DNA of 64,000 nucleotides from Cololabis saira (taxonomy: Eukaryota > Chordata > Actinopteri > Beloniformes > Belonidae), in the NCBI RefSeq assembly GCF_033807715.1, contig NC_084587.1, positions 21,987,017 through 22,051,016 on the forward strand, read 5' to 3'. Positions 22,991 through 34,800 of this stretch are shown here, one piece after another (position 1 is the stretch's first letter; each line of letters opens with the position of its first letter). The notes under the pieces are model-generated. The model was not told the DNA's origin. It saw nothing but the letters and a program-made list of their open reading frames with translations, and did not search any database. Both the position numbers and the translations under genes were made by a program.

Positions 22991-23221
22991 GGCAGTTATT
23001 CTGGAAATGTATTATAAAAACCCAGTTTCTGATTTTCATTGTCTAAACCTAAGTTGCTCCAAACAAAGCTGCATAGAAAAGTTCCATGCGTAAACTATCC
23101 AAAAATAGCTTGAGCGGTGTATTTTTCTTTGGAGATGGGAGGAGAGGAAGGCATACCGAACTGAGAGCCTCAGGCTGCTTAGGCATGAGGACACAAGATT
23201 TTAAAGAAAAAGAGGATGTTA

Positions 23222-23399
23222 GGGCCACAGGGTGGCACAGTGGTTAAAGCAAGCAGCCCATGTACTGGGGCTAGAGTCCTCCTGCAGCGGTTGCAGGTTC
23301 GAATCCCGGCCTGCGGCCCTTTGCTGCATGTTGTTCCCATTCTCTCTCTCTACCTTCTTCCTGTCTACACCTTGAATAATGGCCAATCTTTTTTTTTTT
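23222..23399 (+). mobile_element. tRNA-derived SINE with 14-bp TSD
   Basis: It has box A-like GTGGCACAGTGGTTAAAGC and box B GGTTCGAATCCC, the two internal RNA polymerase III promoter elements, about 60 bp apart. AAAAGAGGATGTTA flanks it at 23208-23221 and 23400-23413. The short body ends in a T-run. The head is tRNA-like, but the acceptor stem is degraded, so this is not a functional tRNA gene. Confidence 0.88.
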
Positions 23400-23469
23400 A
23401 AAAGAGGATGTTAATCCCAAACAAAAGAACTTCTACAAATCGGGCACTTAAAAGACCTGAACTTAACAA

Positions 23470-24579
23470 TAGGGCTGCAACTAACGACTATTTTAATAGT
23501 CGACTAGTCACAGACTATTTCATTTTTTTTTTTTATTTAGTATGAGGTTGCATTAATTATGTGGCAAATGATATTAAACACAAGAAAGATGGTACTAGAG
23601 CCCTGCTATAGCGGGACTGTTTTCTTCATCCTGCTCCCGCTGCATTTCTGACCATTACCGCCTCCAACGTGTGTATTCCACTCCAGCCCCTCCCGCAAAA
23701 CTCTGAGAATTTATGCCCGCACGGCGCACAATAAGATGCATTGATTTAGTGTCTTCCCCCTCCCCGCAAGAGAAAAGTCCAGACAAATCTATCTGATTTA
23801 ATGTTAACATGATCATTGTGGAGTTTGATGGATAATTGACAGTTCATAGGCACCTGACTGAAAGTTAGATGCAAATCCATCATTGTCATCATCACACAAG
23901 CCTTTTTTCGCCTTTCGCACTGCATCAATTGTAATTGAGGTTATAGCAACGAGAGTAGGCTGTGAGTGGCTCAAATAATACTAATAAATGACATAAAATA
24001 AACAAAGTTTAGAATGAAACGAATTAATTTAACAAATGAATCGCTTGGCCATTTTATTGCTGTGGAGGGAGAGAATGCTGCTGACCGACTGCGGTCCCGT
24101 GCGTCTCTCTTCCAAAATGCGCCACAGACACTAAACGCAGTTTCTCCAAATATCTGACTTAATTTAATACTTTGTCAGGCATAACGTTAAAACTTTCTTT
24201 TAAAGCCAAAATACGCTTAATATCTTACCAAGGCGAGTCCGTTTCGTTCAGCACTCCGACATGCTTTCTCTTCAGATGCATTACCGACGTGCTCCCGTGA
24301 AAAGCAACGTCGGCTTTGCAAACCTTGCAAGTATCTTTTTATTCACCATATCGAGGCTAAAATGCTCCCAAACTTTTTATTTAATTTTTTATCAAAGTTT
24401 TATTACCCGCAGCTGCGCTCAGAGCATGCATGCGCGACTCGACAGAGATTGTATTGAAGTGAGACGCCTCACTCCGTTGGAAAAACACGTCTGGCGACAA
24501 TTGTCGACAATGGAATTCATTGTCGACAATTTTGACTATCGATTTTTGTCGACAACGTCGACGAATCGTTGCAGCCCTA
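23470..24579 (-). mobile_element. hAT element, 1.11 kb, TSD CTTAACAA
   Basis: Inverted ends TAGGGCTGCAAC / GTTGCAGCCCTA are flanked by the 8-bp duplication CTTAACAA (23462-23469 and 24580-24587), which is diagnostic of hAT transposons. The right subterminal region carries three GTCGACAA-type sites (24495-24560). The left carries GTCGACTAGTC, probably transposase-binding repeats. The element is too short for a full transposase but keeps a BED zinc-finger segment on the minus strand. Confidence 0.93.
24262..24377 (-). pseudogene. BED zinc finger left from a hAT transposase
   Basis: On the minus strand the sequence reads VWEHFSLDMVNKK, then after a one-base shift TCKVCKADVAFHGSTSVMHL followed by KRKH. 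This has the BED layout: aromatic pair (W-x2-F), C-x2-C, then H-x4-H. BED fingers are the N-terminal DNA-binding part of many hAT transposases. The rest of the transposase is gone and the frame is broken once, so it is a fossil inside a non-autonomous element. Confidence 0.85.
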
Positions 24580-24587
24580 CTTAACAA

Positions 24588-25589
24588 TAACGGCCACCAC
24601 ACAGGAACAGTGAACTGACTTAACTGAACAAACACAGACAAGGAACTGAGATACTGGCTGATGAGACCAGTGACACACTGAGGTAAAATACTAAACATCA
24701 TCAACAACAAATAATCTAAACAGTGAGTTTGGCAATTACTTTAACTTAACTTCTAAATAGAAAATTTAAAAAATTTAAAAAAACTTAAATTATAGTGAAT
24801 ATTAAACAGAGCAACCCATGAGTCCCCTCTTTTACTTTTGAATATACAAAAGTAATCTAAATGTGCGTCCTACAAACTGAACTTATGTATTTCAACAAAA
24901 TATGATGTAAACAAAGTTGTGTATAAATAATCCGCCATTTCATTGCTGTGGGGCTGCAGATGTGGCCGTCACAGTGTGTGTGAAATATACCATCTTCTGT
25001 CCTATGTATTTTCACTGATTTGCTACATGCAATTTAAGCAAATGTTGGCATTGATAACACTACTGATAAGTTTAGAGGCATAAAGTCCTGATACTTTGGG
25101 AAATCTGTTACCGGTTCTCAGGTGGAACTGGGCTTCAATCATCTGCTCCAGTGGGAGGGGAATTCGTTTAGACGGAACCAGAGGGCAGATTTTCAAGATT
25201 AACCTTGTCACTGCTGTGACTGACTAATTTGATTTACACGAATGTGTACATGGGTAAGGATTAAGGGACAGGGTTAGTTTGCTTTGAGCTATTTGTAATT
25301 CAAATTCGATTATGATGATATTTGTTGAATCGAGCAAGTATATAATGAGCTATATACTAAGAAAAGTTGTATGGGTGCTTGTGTGAATAGGTGAGCAAGA
25401 CATACACATTAAAGTCATTAATAGGGCATAAAGAATGTTAAAACAAGAGAAAATTATGGACGAACGGAAGAGTTGTCCACTTAAATAATGAAAGCATATT
25501 CTATGTTTATATAAAGAAAACTTGAGCTATTGGGATTCAACAGCTCATAAGAAAACCACTTATTGGCAAGAGGTTTACCCTGTTTCAGA
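24588..25589. other. AT-rich DNA, nothing recognised
   Basis: No coding or repeat signature was found. Confidence 0.5.
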
Positions 25590-26085
25590 GTGATGGTTAC
25601 ATCAAAGAGCAGCAGTTGAAGGGATGCACCCATCATGTCTAGAGCTCATAGTGCAAATCTGTGGGGGGGAGTGTCATGATCTGGAGTAGCGTCAGTTGGT
25701 CAGGTCTAAGCTCAGTAATATTATCAGATATATTCTTTATTCTTCTGTGATGTATATTCTCACATCCCATGTTTCAAAATGATAGTATCAAATGTGTTAC
25801 AAATACAAAGGAATGGTTCAGGAGAGGATAAGCCATCATGTTTACACACCGACTGGCCACCTTGAGTCCAGCCCTTAACAGGATTGGGACTTTTTGGGAT
25901 GTGCTGGATACAACTTTCCATGGCAGCCTGATTCATCCAATGTCAATACAAGATATTGATAGAAAATGATGCACGTCTGGAAGGAAATAACTATTGTGTG
26001 ACACAGTATAAGCTTGTCAGAAGTAATGCCAGAGTAAATCTGTGCTGTAATCAGATTTAAAGGTGGTCCAAATTAACATTAATTT
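25590..26085 (+). pseudogene. Tc1/mariner transposase remnant
   Basis: GGSVMIWSSVSWSGLSSVI near 25662-25720 matches the Tc1 block around G-S-V-M-(V/I)-W. Further on, RLATLSPALNRIGTFWDVLD (about 25850-25905) corresponds to the conserved DWPxxSPDLNPIExxWDxL region. The terminal part, with GTAATGCCAGAGTAAATCTG and AAAGGTGGTCC, matches the 3' end of fish Tc1-like genes. The catalytic aspartates and several hundred bases between the blocks are lost or replaced. It is an old pseudogene, with no terminal inverted repeats identified. Confidence 0.8.
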
Positions 26086-27930
26086 GTGACTGAATGTATC
26101 TATTTATTTGGGAGGGTACATGTAAAACTTTCAGAGAACAATGTACATGCAATATAATCGGTGTTTACATGTCAGGGTTCACAAGGACTTCTTGGCTATG
26201 TGGAGTTCATGGGCTTTCTTGAGGCAGCTGGTCTGGGTCGAGGTTGGTGCCAAAAACCTAAATGAAGATAAATTGGTCCCTGCAGGAGCAATAAGACAGC
26301 AGATGAATCCACTCTGCACAAGGAGGTTTCTTCTTCACTTCCTACCACCCTCTCCATCCTTATCCTTTCATCCCTCTATTGCCACATTCTCCGTGTCTTC
26401 CACCCCCTTTATTCACTAAGAGCCTCAAGATGAATGTTATCTTGTTCGGTTTTAATGAAAATGTGGTCAACCACACAAACAGATAAACAGGATCACATGC
26501 ATGTGCGCGGAGTCAAACAGATCTGTGAAGTGATCCATTGACATTCTAATACGTTTCTTTTAAAGGCGACATGTGTTGTCTTATTAAAGCCTGACTGATA
26601 GAGGAAGCTGTAGAAAATCAATAGACAATGCACTAAGAGATGGAGAACAGTACACTGAGGAGAAGAGAAGAAAATAAACATGCCCTTTTTAGCTATTCGG
26701 CCCCAAAGCACAGAGAATAGATCCTCACATTTACCCATTCCAATAGCACTTGAGGCCCATTAGAATTTGACATACACTCCCTCACAGTATTAACTTAGGA
26801 GAGCCAATAGCTTGATTCATGCATGGGTTTGGGATGCATCTTGCTTCTGCTGGAGTTGCAAGGCTTAGTGAAGTGGAGATGGAATGGCAGACATTCAGTT
26901 GCAGTGATCCAAATACATACTGCAAGAAAATATATACGCAGTGAGACAGATAATTAGGTAGGCCCTCAATTAAACTACTGCTTAGAAATGACGGCAAAAA
27001 ACAGCTTTTTTATTATTCTTGTTCCATCAGATAAACTGTGCATTATTGTTTGTGGTAGCAAAAACCTACAAGTTGAGTGTGGCAGCCACAGTTACAATAA
27101 CAACATCAAAGTATTCTCTTTCTAAGACAGCCACCCCTGCTGAGTGCCGTTCTTTGATTTTAACAAGAGACAGATGCGTATTGGGTGGCCCAATCTACCA
27201 GTTTTCTCAGTTTAAAACTGAAAAAAGATATCTAATATTCACAGCTAAGAGAAGTGTTTGAAGTTCTTTTTGGGGATAATTATTAAGAGAGATCTTTCTT
27301 GCTATATGTGGACTATATAGGGCCCCACAAGCCAGTCGGGGGGGCTTTTCAAAATTCCACTGAGGTTGCTACCTGTCTGTATCCCTTACATGATTAAAAA
27401 TAAATGTAGGCACTCAGAAAAAAATAATCTGCAATGTTAGGTTGTAGTTTCGTGGCATTATTAAGTCAAAATAAAATGAGTTTGCCTCCACTGTCATGCT
27501 GTGAAGTCTGTCACCAGGTAAGATAGAAATTATCGGTAGGTGCCCATCATTCCTTGTGTGAGAAGTTGTGGTGCTGTAAAATCTTGATTTGTGTTCTTGC
27601 TTTCAAAATTTAAAATATTTTAAATAAAATTTAATCAAAAATTTAAAGTATTTTATTTATTGGCTTATATATATGTTGTTTTTTCCTTGTAAACATTTTT
27701 TTTCATCAGTTATCTTGCTTAAATAGCTCAACATTAGAGGTCATCATGACTGTAACCTGTTTCGTTCATGAAGCGTAATGGCTGTGGCATGTTCATGGAT
27801 CATCTGATGTATTAGAGATCTTTCCATAAGAGTTTCACAAACTAGGGCCCCCCCAGACAGCATCTTGTATTGGGCCCCCACAAAGCTAGAAATGTTGCAC
27901 TGGCAGGGCGCAAATGTCTTTTGGCTCTAT
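26086..27930. other. Unassigned AT-rich DNA
   Basis: Two GGGCCC-bearing stretches (27320 and 27846-27880) resemble each other slightly and could be element ends, but I could not pair them. Nothing else was recognised. Confidence 0.4.
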
Positions 27931-27934
27931 CACC

Positions 27935-28262
27935 TGAGCGGCAGTGGCTCAGGTGGTACAGCGGGTCGTCCGATGAACGAAGGATTTGCGGTTCGAACCC
28001 CTCTCCCCCAGTCATCCATCATTGTCTCCTTGGGCAAGACACTTCACCCTCCTTGCTTCCAGTGAGGGCATCGCTGGTGTATGAATGTTGTATGAATGTT
28101 CCGGTGGAGAGGCGGTTGGCATGCTTTGGCTGTCAGTCTGCCCCAGGGCAGCTGAGGTTACACAAGTAGTTTACCATCACCGAGTATGAATGAATGAATA
28201 ACTGGAACCATTGGTGAGCACTTTGAGTGTCCTAGAAAAACGTGATATGAATCTAATCCATT
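27935..28262 (+). mobile_element. tRNA-derived SINE with L2-like tail
   Basis: The head contains AGTGGCTCAGGTGGTACAGC (box A) and GCGGTTCGAACCC (box B). The middle has CCTTGGGCAAGACACTTCAC and GCCCCAGGGCAGCTGAGG. The tail CACTTTGAGTGTCC to CTAATCCATTATTATC resembles an L2 3' end. This tail lets such SINEs use L2 enzymes, as is known for other L2-tailed SINEs. Confidence 0.85.
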
Positions 28263-28269
28263 ATTATCT

Positions 28270-28632
28270 TTCACAAAGTCAAAATTCTTGTTGAAAATAC
28301 AGACTGCTTTATAGACGTAGTATAACATAGTCACAGTTACTGCTTAAAGAAACCATAAAACTGCTAAAATGAAAACCCTGTTTAGAGTGAAATGAATGGA
28401 TCAGTTGGAAAAAAAAATGAGATTCTAGAGGATGCCTTAGTGTTTTACAGAACTAGCTGAAACTAGGAGTTGCATGCTTGTATTACATATCCATTGTCTG
28501 TTTTAATGAGAGTTAATGCATACTGAAATCTTGTTCCAGCTGTTTATACTGCCAAATAATGATAATAATAATTAAAAAAAACATTATGGTAAAGTTTATG
28601 GAGCAAAGCAAATGTGGAACTATTGTCCAAGG
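28270..28632. other. Unassigned AT-rich DNA
   Basis: Nothing recognised. Confidence 0.5.
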
Positions 28633-28850
28633 CAGTGTTCCCCAGCCCTGGTCCTTGGGGCACACTGTCCTGCCTTTTTTAGATGTTTCCCTGCTTCTAT
28701 GCACCCTGGTACAAATGACTGTGTCATTAGCAGACTTGTTCAGTCCTTGATGACAACTGTTGATTTGAATCAGGTGTGTTGATGCAAGGAGACATCTAAA
28801 ACATGCAGGGTAGTCCAGGGGCCACTGATGTCCAGGGTTGGGAAACACTG
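28633..28850. mobile_element. hAT-type MITE, 218 bp
   Basis: Ends CAGTGTTCCCCAGCCCTGG and CCAGGGTTGGGAAACACTG are inverted repeats of the same family as the element at 49231-49454. The flanking octamers GTCCAAGG and GTTTGAGG share five of eight bases, as expected for an old 8-bp duplication. Confidence 0.8.
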
Positions 28851-29059
28851 GTTTGAGGTATTTACATTGTCAAAAGATTTTTTTTATATTTTTTATTCCC
28901 ATTATAGAAAACCGAGAGTACCAGTAGCCTTTGTCAGGCGTTATTTTTTTAAAAGGTTAACTGGGAACAGGTCACGTGGGCAATAGTCAGAGATTCCCAC
29001 AACTCCCTCTCACCTATCATCTCCTCTAAGCACTTCTGGAGGAAGACTGAGGTGTTTCT

Positions 29060-29355
29060 AAGAAAGCTAAGAAATCTAATCTCTTCTGCGAGTTCCCACA
29101 ACGTCCTTTCCGCGAGACATGTCTAAAAAACCTGCCCAGAAAGCATCTTAACCAGTCTGAATGCTTGTATCCACGGCCTAATTCCTTCGGTCACTTCCCA
29201 TGGGTCATGGCCATAGGTAAGGAGAGCTAGATTTCAACTTACTGATAAATCGACGGATTTACCTTTTTCCTCAGCTCCCTCGCCAGCAGGTCAGACCATT
29301 AATGTGGCCACCTCACTGCAGATGCCCTGTTAGCCTGTCAATCTGCTGCTCTCTT
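29060..29355 (-). mobile_element. Old Rex3/RTE fragment
   Basis: TTCGGTCACTTCCCATGGGT, CATGGCCATAGGTAAGGAGA and CTCAGCTCCCTCGCCA follow the same order as the Rex3-like copy at about 9690-9800 (TTTCGGTCACTACCCAAAGT, CATGACCATAGGTGAGGGTA, CTCAGCTCCTTCTTCACCA), with many differences. It is a small, ancient, antisense fragment that ends where the next LINE begins. Confidence 0.75.
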
Positions 29356-30893
29356 TGTAAACTCCCTGTCTGCAGGTCATGTCCCCTCTTATCTTAAACA
29401 TGCCACCATCCAGCCCATATTTAAGAAACCAAATTTGGACCCTGATCTGCCTATTAACTATAGGCCTATATCTAAACTCCCCGTCTTGTCAAAAATTTTA
29501 GAAAAGGTTGTTGCCAACCAACTCATCGCTGCATTAGAAAGGCAGAATATTTTTGTTCCAGTCGGGATTTAGAAAGATGCACTCTATTGAAACTGCTCTC
29601 TTGAAGGGTTAGAATTACATTTTAATGTCTACTCATGCAGGTGACTGCACTGCGCTAGTCTTACTTGACCTCAGCTCTGCTTTTGATACAGTTGACCACC
29701 ATATCCTGATCAAACGTCTCCGTGACAGTGCTGGCATATCAGGCATAGCCTTAGATTGGATAACATCTAACCTCTCTGACAGAAGCTTCTCAGTTTCAAA
29801 TGGTGACCTTACTTCCGACGCCTCTCCACTGTACTGTGGTGTCCCACAAGGTTCAATTTTGCGGCCACTTTTATTTTCTCTGTACCTGCTACCCCTTGGA
29901 CATATTATAAACAGTTACAACATCCCCTATCATTTATATGCTGATGACATCCAACTACATTTTTCTGTTAAGCCAGGTGAAGTTACAAAGCTATCCATAC
30001 TCCAAGATTGTATTGGTGCAATAAGAAACAGACAACTATTTGCAGCTAAACAACAGCAAAACTGAGGTTCTGGTTATTGCTCCAGATAAGATCACTCCAC
30101 TAGTTTTTCAAAGTATTGGCACCCTTTCCACTGCTGCTCACTCCAACCTGCGCAATTTGGGGGTAATATTTGACCAATCACTATCATTTGATTCCCATAT
30201 TAAACAGTTGACCAGAACTTGCTTTATTCACTTGCGTAACATCAGCAAACTGAGATCCATAGTTTCCGCCACTGAAATTGAAATGCTCATACATGCTTTC
30301 ATTTCATCCCGGATTGACAACTGCAACGCACCTTTCACAGCACTCAACTCTTCTGCTCTGGAGCACCTACAGTTAGTCCAAAATGCTGCCGTAAGACTAC
30401 TCCCCAGGTCAAATAGACGGTCACACATCACCCCCATACTTAAACCTCTCCACTGGCTCCCGATTTCATTTGGAATACAGTTTAAAATCTTCACCCTCAC
30501 CCACAGAGCACTGCATGGTCCCCCTTATATAACTGACCTACTGGATCTGTATTCACCAGCTCGCCCGCTCAGATCAAATATGCAGATCTTACTGGCTATC
30601 CCGCGAACCCGCCTTAAGACTCGTTTGGACCGAGCTTTCAAGGTTATGGCTGCTAAATTTTGGAATGCTCTGCCTGCACCTATTAGATCTATTGAGTCTG
30701 TGAGCTCTTTTAAAAGCCAAGTAAAAACAGGCTTTAAACAGGCTTTTACGTAAACTGCATTTTTTCAAGTTATATTGTGTTTTTTTTCTATCATGTATTC
30801 TATGAATTTTTTGTTCTAAACTGTTTTTTATTCTGTAAAGCACTTTGTGACAAATGTTTGTGAAAAGCGCTATATAAATAAACTTTACTTACT
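29356..30893 (+). pseudogene. L2-type LINE, reverse-transcriptase half
   Basis: The first part (29390-29560) reads AGHVPSYLKHATIQPIFKK and NYRPISKLPVLSKILEKVV, then a frameshift. A frame at 29625-30065 holds LVLLDLSSAFDTVDHHILI, GVPQGSILRPLLFSLYLLP and the catalytic YADD box in YHLYADDIQLHF. A second frame (30040-30753) holds NSKTEVLVIAP, NLGVIFDQSLSFDSHIK, LHWLPISFGIQFKI and an ending with KTGFKQAF. The 3' end is AAGCGCTATATAAATAAAC followed by TTAC repeats, the L2 tail. The endonuclease is absent. Only a few frameshifts separate it from an open gene, so it is the best-preserved LINE here. Confidence 0.92.
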
Positions 30894-30940
30894 TACTCTG
30901 TTGTATCTACACTCATAAAAAATTACTCCAAAATACTACA

Positions 30941-31856
30941 CTTAAAGTTATTCTATGCAGTCTTGCTAGAGCTAGCAAGATTTGAAAGTGGCGCTTCCTC
31001 TAAGCCCCGCCCCCCCCGCCCCCACCCACGAGCTCTCCGTCCAAAGCCCCGCCCCCACAAACACGAACGCGCATACGATTATTAAACATTTTGGACAGCA
31101 CATTTACAGCAAAACTACCCCATGTCTCATTCACCTGTAAGCGAGGTCGGTTTTAGGGGGGGCAGGGGGGGGCTGTGCCCACCCAAACGTGCCCACCGGC
31201 GTCTCCATCCCGGAGAGCGTCGGTGAACGGCACGGCAGCGCTGCGGTGCGCTGCAGGCTCTAAAGCCGCAGCTACGCCGTAGCCTACGGCGTAGCTGCGG
31301 CAACACAGCCCGCACGGCACCGCAGCGCGCTGCCGTTCACCGGCGCTCTCCGCTCTCGCCGTGAGACGCCTATATCCCCATACAGCTTCCGAGCCGGAGC
31401 TCCTGCGGCTTTTCACGGCTGCAGCTGTTCACGTGTCCCCCCGGGCTGCTGCTGCTGCTGCTGCTGCAGAGGCTGCTGGGCAGAGAGGAGCAGCAGCAGC
31501 AGCAGCAGCAGCGGACTAACGGCTCCCGCTCCCCGGTTACACACAGTGGGGACCGAGCTGCTCTGGAAATAACTACATAATAACTTTATACTGGGGTCCG
31601 TGGCAGAAGGGAGGGAGGGAGGGGGTTACACTGGGACACTGTGAGCCCAGGAGGACCCGTGGAAGTGAACACGTCGGGCTGCTGGAAGCGAGTGCGCGCA
31701 TGGGACAGGGCGGGGGGACGTGGTTTAAAATGAAGACATCTGATTGGTTCTTTCCCTTCCTGGACCTGGACCAATCCGTATCATTCGGACCGAATGGGGG
31801 GGGCTTAGAGGTGCCATTTTCAATCAAAATTTCAATCAAGGAGAATGCCTTTAAAG
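30941..31856. mobile_element. GC-rich inverted-repeat DNA element
   Basis: Left GATTTGAAAGTGGCGC and CCTCTAAGCCCC are mirrored at the right as GGGGCTTAGAGG, GTGCCATTTTCAATC. Outer parts CTTAAAGTTATTCT and AGAATGCCTTTAAAG also pair loosely. The interior is very GC-rich. It has a 35-nt palindrome at 31266-31300 within a larger imperfect palindrome (about 31211-31355), and facing CTG and CAG repeats. No transposase was recognised and no clear target duplication was read. Confidence 0.55.
31445..31512. repeat. Facing (CTG)n and (CAG)n tracts
   Basis: About seven CTG repeats, an 18-21 nt spacer, then about eight CAG repeats. The two tracts are reverse complements and could form a hairpin. Confidence 0.9.
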
Positions 31857-31859
31857 GCA

Positions 31860-34800
31860 CCAATTCACAAGATCATGTCCTCAGACCACCAAAGTGTTTC
31901 CTAAAGGTCTCTGCTCAGTGAAACCAGCAGGACCGCATTATCTGAAAAAACAAGGATGTAATTGGTAACCAGTTGAAATGGACGCCTTTCATTCCACAGC
32001 CTGTTCATGTTGTTTTATTTTGAAAATACATAACATTCCCTTGGCTATTCTCATATCTTACTTTCTGCTAGCTTAATATGTTGCGTTCAAATTGCTGGTG
32101 CTTAGCCATGGTCCATTGACAAAGTAGACGCTACATGTATTTTTAGCAGGGCAGAGCTGATGGTCACTTCTGACGCTAGTAAAAAGCTCCAAAGAACCTC
32201 TCGTGAGAACACTCATTGACGAAAACAGCCGCAATGGATGTCGGGGCCTAGCTTTTTTACAGCAGTTCTCGGCCGTGACTAATTCCGATTCAGTGTTCCC
32301 GGCCTCCCTTGGATGGTCTGAGAAGCTTTGGCAGCGATGGCATTGCATTGCTTTGTTATCTTGGGCACATGCAGGAACAACTTTGTGATCAGGGTTATTG
32401 ACAAACAAATAAAGCCTTAATAACAATTCAGGTGGAAGTAACACTTTGACTTTTAGCCAACAAATATGCATTAGGCCCCAGCAGCAAACTGTTTGAGTCC
32501 AGATGTTTTTTCTTTGATATGTCCTTTCAACCTGTGGTAACTCTTTTAACTAATGTTTTTTCCTCACTTTTTAAAATTTTCTTTGAGAGCACATACGTTT
32601 TGTCTACATTTTTAAAGAAAACATAAATGATTTGCCATTAAATACAGTCACAAGGAACATGTAGAGTCTGCATGGATGTATTTGACAAAAACTGAATAGC
32701 TACATACAGAAGATCCACATTGCAAACACCTCTGGTTTCTGAAAAACATAAAATGGCAACATGTTTGTTTGTATTTTTGGCATGATAAAAAAAGAAAGAA
32801 AAAAAAAGAAAATCTGCAAGACTGATTGATGTACACTGTAGTTATTTGTAATTAATAGCTCTTAAGGTCTTGTAGCTCTTCTTTAATGCTAACATATAAG
32901 ATTATTTTTTGGAGTGATGTGAAGCGTCTATTTTTATCATTATATCCATTTTCTATATGATGTTCACAGTTGTCTTCAGATAATGGGCATATGAGATAAA
33001 AATGGGTCTTCCTTTATATTGACTGCAATCGGTCTGAAAAGCACAGATAACCAGAAATCGAAGCATTTTTGAGGTTTGCGAAAGCTGATCCCACAGTATT
33101 TTACTCTACAAACCCTCCTGGGTTCTGGAGTAAGATTTCTTATCACGAAAGAAGTCAAAAAGCAGTCACATTAGCAATATAACTCTGAGAAACATGAAAC
33201 AGCTGTCATATTTAAAGAAGGTTTCTTGCTGTTCTGTCTGAGCACTTTGACACCAAAAGCACCAATGTGACGAAAGAAGGAACAGGTTTATCAGTGGCCT
33301 GCAGACACGACCTGATAGAACATGGTATGCTGTACTAAGATTCTTGTTTAATCATTTCACCCAGCTGTCATAGGAACATTTCATGAACTCTCCTGGCCTC
33401 ATAAGAATTTCCATAATAAATAACTTAACTTTCTTTCGTTCATGTTCCCTGAGGCTCGACAGAATATTCTTGGGTAACTTGAAAAGTTTTCCCCCTACTT
33501 ATGCTGGCTGGCAATAGATCTATTTCTAGTGCAGGTGGAGTGATATTCATGATTGACAATTCAATCTTGAATCTGTGCATATAAAGGAGAACCAAAAAGT
33601 TTAAGTTCTTCTAACTAACATGAGGTTATCCTTAAGATTTAAACAGTTGAAATTCAGATTTAGTACTTAAACAACTATAACTATATAGTACACATAATAT
33701 GATGAGCACAAATGAAACTGAGACAAACCTAATACATGCATTTTGCACTAAACAAAGACTGTTGTATCTCTTTAAATGTATCTATGTCCACATATGTTGG
33801 ACCCTCTGCACAAGTTCACAATTGCCTTACTTTTGCATGAAGGATGATGATCTCGTGAAACTTTCTCTCATGCCAATCAGAAATGTGGGCTTATACACAT
33901 TTAAACATTTAGGTTTTACTTTATTGTATGTCTCATGATGGACTGAACTAGTGGCTCCCTGATTGCCAGAACCACCTGCTCCCCAAGTACGGAGATCCTG
34001 ATCTGAGAACAGACTGCACCAGTGTTGGAGCTCTGACATCCAGCTTTCAAAAGCCGGAAAATGTTCAGGGTGAAGCCAACGATGCAGCTGCACTGATATC
34101 CTACATCAAAACGCGGTAAAGAGAGCTCACAAGATCAACTGGCCCCTTGTAGTATGTACACTTAGACAGGAGGGCTAAAGAGCCCTGCTGGTATAACCAG
34201 GGCTGGTATACAGTGTGGAAGATGCTGCTTAGACATCTTTCCCACTGTATATCCACCCGTGGTTTTATTTGAGACACATATAAATAGACGCTATTGCTCA
34301 ACCACTTGTTCCCATCTAAAGTCAGGCATGGACTGACTCCTCCTCTGCGCTCCTCCGTGGTAAACATCACCAATAAAAAGCAGCTATCTCTAAAAGGGAT
34401 CATGAAACCAGCAGGCTGCATCAGGCTGCAAACTGACCTTTATATTACCCAGGAAAAAAAAGAAAAACTAATGCATCTCTGATACACAGACAAGGCAAGG
34501 AGTGCATGAACACACCACTCACCAACTCACCTACAAGTAATAAAACAAATATGGTTGTTTTTAACAATTTGAACTTTATTTTCCATTTTCAACTAACACA
34601 TTTTCAAAGAACAGATGTCGCTGCAAGAGATTGAGAAAAATCAATACCCTACTGGATATTGATGGTTTGTCTTTTCAGTGGTATATACATCACTCGCAAA
34701 GGTTTGTGAGTAGGATAAATATAAAAGTGGACATTCTGTTTGAATAAGAACATAATTCAATAAGATATTACCCATTAAAGTCTGTGGTGTGTAAACTGTA

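Noticed and set aside
23240..23310. A tRNA gene
   Set aside because: Box A and B are present, but the acceptor and anticodon stems do not fold, and the unit sits inside a 14-bp target duplication. It is a SINE head.
32073..32471. 132-codon minus-strand frame
   Set aside because: I tried to read it as a transposase or zinc-finger protein and found no ordered motif. No start or splice context was convincing.
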